Source: Gammaproteobacteria bacterium (lineage in GTDB: Bacteria; Pseudomonadota; Gammaproteobacteria; Pseudomonadales; Pseudohongiellaceae). Taken from it: a stretch of DNA of 7,595 nt. Shown here piece by piece: positions 1 through 5,453 of this stretch (its first letter is position 1; each line of letters opens with the position of its first letter). The stretch covers positions 1-7,595 of the forward strand of contig DORE01000092.1 in NCBI GenBank assembly GCA_003514305.1, in the 5' to 3' direction. Under the pieces are notes generated by a model that saw nothing but the letters and a program-made list of their open reading frames with translations, was not told where the DNA came from and did no database searches. Made by a program: the position numbers and the translations under genes.

Positions 1-530
1 ATGCGATACCTGCTCACGCCAAACAGCTGCTCACCTCCTGGTGCAATGGCATTAATGTGAATATAGTCATTGCCGATTTTACGCCAGGTTCCTGCATCGG
101 AATTGATCGAACTCGCCCCGCTTAGCTGGATAGCCTTGTTAGAATTGGCAATCTCCTCCAGCGGGGGTGAGACAAATTCCCCGATAGTCAGACTCAACAG
201 CATGATCATAAACGTTGGCTTAAGGACAGCTCCCACGATCTGCCATTTGTGGACGCCGGCTGACTGCATCACAACGAGCTCATTGTTAGACGCGAGGACA
301 CCCAGGCCGATAAGGGCTCCGCCAAGAGCAGCGTAAGGCAGCAATTCATAAACACTTGTAGGGGTCGTCATTAAAATGAACATAAAAGCATTACCCGCAT
401 GATAGTCCACGCCGCCCTCTCCTAGTTCATCAATTAGGGAAAAAATCACATCCAAGGCCAACAATATGCCAAGCACTGCAACCATTGCGAGCAACACTGC
501 CTGACTGATATGTCGGTCCAAAATTTTCAT
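1..530 (-). CDS. lptG: LPS export system permease LptG, N-terminal 176 residues (runs off the left edge)
   Basis: LptG is an inner-membrane subunit of the LptB2FG ABC transporter, which extracts lipopolysaccharide from the inner membrane and passes it to the LptC/LptA bridge. The visible part begins MKILDRHISQ. It has hydrophobic segments at about residues 11-32, 47-80 and 100-122, then the start of the periplasmic beta-jellyroll domain (GTWRKIGNDYIHI, about 147-159). The stretch LGVLASNNELVVMQSAG (76-92) matches my memory of E. coli LptG LGMLAQRSELVVMQASG, and LTIGEFVSP (114-122) matches its AIGEWVAP. E. coli LptG is about 360 residues, so roughly half is visible and the frame is still open at base 1. 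The start ATG overlaps the lptF stop (ATGA). No good Shine-Dalgarno site precedes it, so translation is probably coupled to lptF. The family call is confident; G rather than F follows from gene order and the ELVVMQ motif. Confidence 0.93.
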   Translation of the reverse strand, partial: MKILDRHISQAVLLAMVAVLGILLALDVIFSLIDELGEGGVDYHAGNAFMFILMTTPTSVYELLPYAALGGALIGLGVLASNNELVVMQSAGVHKWQIVGAVLKPTFMIMLLSLTIGEFVSPPLEEIANSNKAIQLSGASSINSDAGTWRKIGNDYIHINAIAPGGEQLFGVSRYR

Positions 531-1636
531 GCAATCTGGCGCAGCCTAAACCTGAAACCTTCAGGGCCTGCTCGTAAGAGCAGAATTCCTGCCACAATAA
601 ACAGCAGATGCACCCACCACAGTCCGAACACTGGACTAAGGTCGCCGTCAGCCATACGGTCACGGCTGAATTCCAAGGCAATGAAATATCCAATATATAC
701 GAGCACAGCCGGGAACAGCTTTGCGAAGCGACCTTGGCGGGGATTGATACGGCTCATAGGCACGGCGATCAATGTAATCACCGGTATCAATAACAGCACG
801 GAAAAGCGCCACTGCAGTTCCGCCTGATGCGCGATGTCATCAGAGTAGAGCAGCGACCAGGTACTCAGCGTGGACTCCTCCAGAACTTCATCAAACTCAG
901 GAGCAGGAGGCAGCAGGATAGCCTGAGCGTCGAACTGACCAACTCGAAATTCACCGAGACCCGGGGTTCCGTCATACTGCAAAACATTTTCCAGTCGCAT
1001 AAAGCGAGCGCCGATAGCTTCATTAACTTCTGGCCGAGCAATGTCGGCCAAGATGATTCTTGGAGGCTCTTCGTCATTCTGACCTGGTGGTGTCAAGGCA
1101 ACAAAAACATTAAGCAACTCACGATTGCCTTCGCTAGAACTCAAAATTCCCTCTGCATAGGTCACTCGCTCTCCGCCACCAAAGGTTTGAAACTGGCCGG
1201 CAACGATCAAATCAACCTCCGTCAGCTCATCTTGGGACATAATAATCTGTTCGCTTTTTAGCAACCCCAAAGGGGAAAGATATAAAGCCAGGACAGCCAT
1301 AAGCGAGGTGATAAACGCAGCAATTCCCATAACATTCATCAACAGGCGAGCCTGACTGTATCCCGCACTCATGAGCACTGCCATTTCGTTATCACCATGC
1401 ATTCGCCCAAGGGCAAGAATAATGGCAAGAAAGAACGCCAGAGGCACAATTACGAGCAAAAACTCAGGTACACGATAAAGCATAAGGAAAAGCAGGATGT
1501 CGGGCGCTTTTTCTCCGGCAACAGCCTCGGCTAGATACTGAACAAAGCGCCCAGTCAAAACCACGAAGAGCAAGACAGATGTCACCACTGACGCAGTTTG
1601 CAGGATTTGGTTTGACATGTATCGAAAGACAATCAC
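527..1636 (-). CDS. lptF: LPS export system permease LptF
   Basis: LptF is the partner of LptG in the inner-membrane LptB2FG lipopolysaccharide exporter. With the GTG start chosen here the protein has 369 residues (E. coli about 366). It has the family architecture: membrane segments at about 11-30, 47-78 and 97-122, a periplasmic beta-jellyroll from about 130 to 270 (GQFQTFGGGERVTYAEG), then membrane segments at about 276-295, 305-323 and 337-356. NPRQGR at 298-303 is the same as in E. coli LptF, as I recall it. The start is uncertain. The frame is open from a TTG at 1651, but the GTG at 1636 gives MIVFRYMSNQ, which aligns end to end with E. coli MIIIRYLVRE, and it has a GGA 7 bases upstream. 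An ATG at 1618 would trim the conserved N-terminus. The stop overlaps the lptG start by 4 bases. The 85-base gap to the upstream gene shows no clear promoter or terminator. Confidence 0.93.
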   Translation of the reverse strand: MIVFRYMSNQILQTASVVTSVLLFVVLTGRFVQYLAEAVAGEKAPDILLFLMLYRVPEFLLVIVPLAFFLAIILALGRMHGDNEMAVLMSAGYSQARLLMNVMGIAAFITSLMAVLALYLSPLGLLKSEQIIMSQDELTEVDLIVAGQFQTFGGGERVTYAEGILSSSEGNRELLNVFVALTPPGQNDEEPPRIILADIARPEVNEAIGARFMRLENVLQYDGTPGLGEFRVGQFDAQAILLPPAPEFDEVLEESTLSTWSLLYSDDIAHQAELQWRFSVLLLIPVITLIAVPMSRINPRQGRFAKLFPAVLVYIGYFIALEFSRDRMADGDLSPVFGLWWVHLLFIVAGILLLRAGPEGFRFRLRQIA

Positions 1637-1721
1637 AGTCACGTCCGACAAAATAGGAATGGGATTCTTTCAATTTGGTCGGTAAAGCATAGACCAGAAC
1701 CGAAGGAGAAAAAAACCAAGA

Positions 1722-2303
1722 TCAAGCACCCAACTCCACGGTTAGCACCTCCGCCGCACCGTCGAATGTCAGGCTGTAAATTCGTCCATCCCTTTCGATA
1801 TTGACCAGATTTGACTGATCAGGCCAGACATCCCGGAGCGTAAGGTTCACAATGGTCAATGCAGTGATGTCATCCTGCTCGGGGATTTCCTGGTAAACCC
1901 AAAGAAATTGCCCGTCAACCTCCTCGCCAACATATGATAGGCCAAGCATTTTTGAGTCAGCTCCACGAAGGGTTGCTTCAATCGAGAAACGGTTTATCAC
2001 ATAGCTACTAAACAATTCCCGCGATTCGCTGGATTCCGCGAGCATCTGTCGCTCACCAAAAATCAACCCAGCTGCATGCTCAGCGTCGTGTATGGAAAAC
2101 CGATGCATGACTTCAATGTTGCCGGTGTTTTTGTTAAACACTATTCGAGTGACTGCATTTTTCTGTTGATGCGCTTCGCTGGGCGAAAGCAACAGCAGAA
2201 ACAATAAAATGCCGCCGAGCCTAAGAGCTGCCCTACGCGCCGTCCCCAAAAGCGCAGCTGCGATTACGCTACTGCTCTGTTCCTTTGTCCTCGCTGTTTT
2301 CAT
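1722..2303 (-). CDS. DUF6702-like small exported protein of unknown function
   Basis: The function is unknown. The 193-residue product has a charged N-terminus, a hydrophobic stretch near residues 31-40 (ILLFLLLLS) and a likely signal peptidase site after PSEA, giving a mature protein that starts HQQKNAVTRIVFN. The mature part is predicted beta-rich with a conserved-looking WVYQEIP segment. The pattern of an initial His, a short beta protein, a YVINRFSI segment and a late NLTLRDVWPDQSN segment resembles DUF6702 proteins as I remember them; I could not run a profile search. The ATG at 2303 is preceded by a strong AGGGGA site (2309-2314) 5 bases away, and lies inside the end of the M1 peptidase gene with a 35-base overlap. 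A TTG at 2249 would give a more usual 26-residue signal peptide and no overlap, but lacks a ribosome-binding site. The overlap suggests coupled expression with the peptidase. Confidence 0.72.
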   Translation of the reverse strand: MKTARTKEQSSSVIAAALLGTARRAALRLGGILLFLLLLSPSEAHQQKNAVTRIVFNKNTGNIEVMHRFSIHDAEHAAGLIFGERQMLAESSESRELFSSYVINRFSIEATLRGADSKMLGLSYVGEEVDGQFLWVYQEIPEQDDITALTIVNLTLRDVWPDQSNLVNIERDGRIYSLTFDGAAEVLTVELGA

Positions 2304-4722
2304 CGTTTTCCCCTGAGGACAGATCTGTCTTGATGTCCTGCATAATATCTCGACCAACCAAGCTATCACTACCCTGCCGCTTAAAAGACTCTATTCTTGA
2401 CGGAATAATACGGCGTGGATAGTAGTTATTCTCGATGTTGACGTCAGCAGTCTCCTGCAGTGGGTCAATGATTATGTTGGCAATCTCTGTTTCTGTCACG
2501 ACGAGCTTTTTCACCGCCGCAGGTGAACGTCGCCAGATTTCAGCAGGAATTCTCATTTCTTCGCGGCTGCCGTCCACATAATCAAACTGCAGAAGAATCG
2601 GCATCACCAAACCACCCTGGTTGGAAAACTCAAGAATGTAATAGTTGAGGTCTTCAGCAATCGCGCGCTCTAGAACCTCATGCTCCCAGGACTCCAGACC
2701 TTCCAGAAAGCTGCTGTATCGGTTGCGTTCAACATTGGTGACGGTGAATTGATCGTTGTCGTCATAGAAATCCCTGACGTCTGGATTCCGCTCAACCCAG
2801 GTCAGTCGACCTTCTCGGCGGTTTCGTTCAACGTAAACACTTGGCGGCAATGACTTCTCGAATTCACGCTGACGGGCAAAGTCAATATCAGGATTCTCCG
2901 TGTCCATGCGCATCTGGTAAACACGATCCAAAGCAATGTCCACGTGGTCAGTCGTATAAAACCACCCGCGCCAGAACCAGTCCAGATCGATACCCGACGC
3001 CTCTTCCATAGTGCGGAAGAAGTCTGCGGGAGTCGGCCGTTTGAATGCCCAAAGCCGAGAGTATTCTTTGAACGCGAAATCAAAGAGTTCGCGACCCAAA
3101 ATTGTTTCTCTCAGTATATTGATGGCAGTAGCAGGCTTAGAGTACGCGTTGGGGCCGAGACGAAGCACACTATCGGATTGCGTCATGACCGGAACCTGAT
3201 TCTGCGATTCCATGTAGTCGACAATATATCTGGGCTCCACCCCCCAGGGGATTTCCGCATCCCACTCGCGTCCCGCGACGGAATCCAGATAACTATTGAG
3301 ACCCTCGTCCATCCAGGTCCACTGCCTCTCGTCCGAGTTGACGATCATCGGAAAGTAGAAATGTCCAATCTCATGAATCACAACACCGATCAGAAAGCGC
3401 TTCTCTGCGAGTGAATAGGTGCGGCTGCCATCTTCCTGTAGCTCAGTCCGCGGCCCATTGAAAGTGATCATCGGGTACTCCATACCGCCCACAAACCCAA
3501 CGTTGACCGATTGCGCTGTCGGATAGGGGTAATCAAAGGAAAATCGGCTGTATACGTCGAGAGTGTGGATTACCACTTCAGTGGAGTAGTCTGACCAGAG
3601 CGTTCCCCCTTCTTTTGGATAGAAAGACATCGCCATGACGGTCTCCTGATCAGCACCGGGCTGCTGATGCCCTTTTGCATCCCAGATGAACTTGCGAGAA
3701 GAAGCCCAGGCGAAATCCCTGACGTTTTCAGCGGCGAAACGCCAGGTTGCAGTCTGTGCGCTTCCTTCACGCTCATTTTCCAGCGCCTCATCCGGAGTGA
3801 CAACGTAAACCGGCTGAGCAGCGCTCTCCGCCTGCTCCAGCCGATCACGCTGCGCTCGGGTCAGCACTTCATCTGGATTCTGTAACTCCCCCGTTGCCGA
3901 TACAACATGATCGGCTGGCACTGTCATGGATACTTCGTAATCTCCAAATTCCAACGTAAATTCGCCAGAACCAAGAAACTCCTTATTTGTCCACCCCTCA
4001 TAATCCGTGTAGGCAACCAAACGAGGAAACCACTGCGAGAGAGCAAAGATATAGTTTCCACCATCCCGTTCATCATCCGGAAAGTGCTCAAATCCACCTC
4101 GAGGTGATAACACGTCGCCATTCACTATGTTGTACTCAAAATCGATGCGCAATTCGACATCATCACCCGGCCCGAGCGGCACCAGAAGATCAACTCGCAT
4201 CAGGGTACCTACGACGGTATGAACCAGCGAATTTTCCCGACTGTCTGAGACCGCATTGATTCGATGACCCAAGTTAGCATCTGATTGATACTGCAGAGCC
4301 CGCAACTGACTCAGGCTGATGCGCGCCGGGGAATCGCTGTCAGCATCAGGGCTTGAACCGTTGAAGGTGCCGCTCAATTCTGCCATTGAATCTGATCGGA
4401 AACGGTTTTGATCAAGCTGGAACCACAGGTAGGTCAGCGTATCCGGGGAGTTGTTCTGGTAAGTGATTAGTTCCGTTGCCGAAAGCCGCTGATTCTCTTC
4501 ATCTAAAACAGCGTCAATGCTATACCCGACCTCCTGTTGCCAGTACTCATGGCCGGGTGCTCCGGCAGCGTTGCGATAAACATTTGCTGTGGGTAACACT
4601 TCGTCCAGCTGACGAAACTTGTCCTGAAACGATCCTTTTGTCTGCTGAATGCTTTGTGCCGGCAGCGCACCTACCCACAATAAAGAGAATAACAACAAGC
4701 TTAATCGTCGCGTAATCAACAT
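2269..4722 (-). CDS. Secreted M1-family zinc metallopeptidase (aminopeptidase-like)
   Basis: This is a zinc-dependent peptidase of the M1 (gluzincin) family, probably removing N-terminal residues from peptides in the periplasm. It has 817 residues. The N-terminus MLITRRLSLLLFSLLWVGALPA is a clear signal peptide, with cleavage likely after residue 22. The catalytic zinc site is complete: HEIGH at 450-454, then 18 residues, then Glu473 in WMDEGLNSYLD. GGMEYP at 412-417 stands in for the GAMEN substrate-binding motif. Tyr527 in NAYSKPATA is a plausible transition-state tyrosine. The C-terminal part (about 600-780) does not look like the helical ERAP1_C domain, and the protein ends in an acidic tail (SSGENDENSEDKGTEQ). 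An AGGAG site (4733-4737) lies 10 bases before the ATG. It is the first minus-strand gene of the run. Substrate cannot be told from sequence; a non-peptidase role is unlikely with all zinc ligands present. Confidence 0.9.
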   Translation of the reverse strand: MLITRRLSLLLFSLLWVGALPAQSIQQTKGSFQDKFRQLDEVLPTANVYRNAAGAPGHEYWQQEVGYSIDAVLDEENQRLSATELITYQNNSPDTLTYLWFQLDQNRFRSDSMAELSGTFNGSSPDADSDSPARISLSQLRALQYQSDANLGHRINAVSDSRENSLVHTVVGTLMRVDLLVPLGPGDDVELRIDFEYNIVNGDVLSPRGGFEHFPDDERDGGNYIFALSQWFPRLVAYTDYEGWTNKEFLGSGEFTLEFGDYEVSMTVPADHVVSATGELQNPDEVLTRAQRDRLEQAESAAQPVYVVTPDEALENEREGSAQTATWRFAAENVRDFAWASSRKFIWDAKGHQQPGADQETVMAMSFYPKEGGTLWSDYSTEVVIHTLDVYSRFSFDYPYPTAQSVNVGFVGGMEYPMITFNGPRTELQEDGSRTYSLAEKRFLIGVVIHEIGHFYFPMIVNSDERQWTWMDEGLNSYLDSVAGREWDAEIPWGVEPRYIVDYMESQNQVPVMTQSDSVLRLGPNAYSKPATAINILRETILGRELFDFAFKEYSRLWAFKRPTPADFFRTMEEASGIDLDWFWRGWFYTTDHVDIALDRVYQMRMDTENPDIDFARQREFEKSLPPSVYVERNRREGRLTWVERNPDVRDFYDDNDQFTVTNVERNRYSSFLEGLESWEHEVLERAIAEDLNYYILEFSNQGGLVMPILLQFDYVDGSREEMRIPAEIWRRSPAAVKKLVVTETEIANIIIDPLQETADVNIENNYYPRRIIPSRIESFKRQGSDSLVGRDIMQDIKTDLSSGENDENSEDKGTEQ

Positions 4723-4732
4723 GATTCGGTCA

Positions 4733-4737
4733 CTCCT
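4733..4737 (-). promoter_or_regulatory. Shine-Dalgarno site of the M1 peptidase gene
   Basis: The minus strand reads AGGAG 10 bases before the ATG at 4722, supporting that start. I looked for a sigma-70 promoter above it: a TATTAT hexamer lies at 4765-4760 but has no credible -35 partner, so no promoter is called. Confidence 0.6.
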
Positions 4738-5113
4738 GAAATCGCGGAAAATAATTGGGATAATAAACGTTTTTTGGAAGACTTGCTGTGCCTGATGCCA
4801 AATCGGTTCAACCCAAGGTTGCGAGGTTAGGCCTCAGGCTGAAAGAGCAGCGAATCTCGCAAACAGAAAACTCAGATGTTGATTTTGGCAGACATCTTTT
4901 TAGAATTCATGGCGCACATCGGTGCCCGCTGCCACTTAAATCACGTGCTCACAGAAATTTTTAGCATGATCCCCCACCCTCTACAGAGCGTGCAGTGCGC
5001 GAAGCACGTTAAGAACTTTACTCATGGTCGAGCGATCCTCCATCATACAAGCAACCATCGAGCGCATGGCAATTGCGGAGTCGTTGTCGACGTTCTTGTC
5101 TTCTTGCGCAACC

Positions 5114-5136
5114 TCGATAGCTGCAGCTACTATCGA
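5114..5136. repeat. Inverted repeat, 7-base arms
   Basis: TCGATAG (5114-5120) and CTATCGA (5130-5136) are perfect reverse complements around a 9-base loop. The 12-base palindrome TAGCTGCAGCTA (5118-5129) overlaps the left arm and loop, so two alternative pairings exist. No T-run follows on either strand, so it does not look like a terminator. It may be a protein-binding site or chance. Confidence 0.4.
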
Positions 5137-5187
5137 ATACCGATGCAAGATACTTCTGATAGCGCAACTTAAAATAGGACAGAAGAC

Positions 5188-5367
5188 GTGCCTATAAAAC
5201 CTCGGTGGGATATCGCGGAAAAGCTCTGCATTAGCGAACTGAAGCCTGCAAAAATGGAACAAGCCACTAACAGCAACATACCTGCTTCTTTCATCACTAC
5301 GATATTACAACACATCAAAAATGCCTTATCATTGGGCAACGCTCAAATAATATCTGGTTATATATGA
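5188..5367 (+). CDS. Possible small hypothetical protein, 59 residues
   Basis: I do not recognise this frame. It begins with GTG, preceded by AGGA (5176-5179) at 8 bases, and reads VPIKPRWDIAEKLC... to ...NAQIISGYI before TGA. The composition is protein-like: a charged N-terminal third and a likely amphipathic helix (ASFITTILQHIKNALSLG, about 33-50), without signal peptide or membrane segment. It lies about 90 bases upstream of pycA on the same strand, and its end runs into the AT-rich stretch that would be expected to hold the pycA promoter. An open frame of this length can arise by chance, and the minus-strand frame 5262-4981 overlaps it, so at most one is likely to be real. Confidence 0.2.
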   Translation: MPIKPRWDIAEKLCISELKPAKMEQATNSNIPASFITTILQHIKNALSLGNAQIISGYI

Positions 5368-5373
5368 TCTAAC

Positions 5374-5391
5374 CGTAATCGATATATTACG
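5374..5391. promoter_or_regulatory. Dyad upstream of pycA, possible operator
   Basis: CGTAAT (5374-5379) and ATTACG (5386-5391) form a perfect 6-base inverted repeat around CGATAT, 62 bases before the pycA start. It sits in the most AT-rich part of the intergenic region, next to -10-like hexamers (TATGAT at 5363-5368, TATATT at 5383-5388) that lack good -35 partners. The symmetry and place suit a dimeric repressor or activator site, but no regulator gene is in view and the arms are short. Confidence 0.3.
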
Positions 5392-5405
5392 TCGGAATAG
5401 GATTA

Positions 5406-5447
5406 ATGCCGGAACACTCAATTCCCGCTTGCAAATCGCGCGGTTAG
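5406..5447 (+). CDS. Possible 13-codon leader peptide upstream of pycA
   Basis: A short frame reads MPEHSIPACKSRG and stops with TAG at 5445-5447, 6 bases before the pycA ATG and in the same frame as pycA. It is preceded by CGGAATAGGA, which offers GGAA 8 bases, or TAGGA 3 bases, before its ATG. By contrast pycA itself has only CGGTTAGCCACTT before its start. A ribosome ending the short frame could restart at pycA. There is no run of a single regulatory amino acid as in classical attenuators, and no terminator hairpin follows, so coupling is likelier than attenuation. The frame is short enough to be chance. Confidence 0.3.
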   Translation: MPEHSIPACKSRG

Positions 5448-5453
5448 CCACTT

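Larger units (their letters stand above)
4723..5453. other. Divergent intergenic region with no confident gene
   Basis: This stretch of about 730 bases separates the minus-strand M1 peptidase-lpt run from the plus-strand pyc operon, so it should hold promoters for both. I could not recognise any known RNA, riboswitch, tRNA or complete protein family in it. It contains several short open frames (plus strand 4788-4964 and 5188-5367; minus strand 5262-4981), an inverted repeat at 5114-5136, an AT-rich stretch at about 5340-5390 with a dyad at 5374-5391, and a possible leader peptide at 5406-5447. The LysR-type regulator that I recall beside pycA in some Pseudomonas is not present here. Confidence 0.6.

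Noticed and set aside
827..1261. 144-codon plus-strand open frame opposite lptF
   Set aside because: It lies wholly antisense to lptF, which has a clear family match and membrane architecture; the antisense product has no recognisable features.
1709..1715. Run of seven A on the plus strand (T on the minus strand) after the DUF6702-like stop, considered as a terminator
   Set aside because: No GC-rich stem precedes the T-run on the minus strand. The nearby TGGTC/GACCA pairing is only 5 bases with an 11-base loop and lies after the T-run.
2944..3414. 156-codon plus-strand open frame opposite the M1 peptidase
   Set aside because: It is antisense to the catalytic core, including the HEXXH zinc site, so it is a shadow of that gene.
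4755..4790. TATTAT on the minus strand as the -10 box of the M1 peptidase promoter
   Set aside because: At 16-18 base spacing the -35 position reads AGCAAG, CAGCAA or ACAGCA, all poor matches to TTGACA.
4987..5011. CGTGC...GCACG hairpin considered as a terminator or small RNA element
   Set aside because: The stem is 4-5 bases in either of two alternative pairings and no T-run follows.
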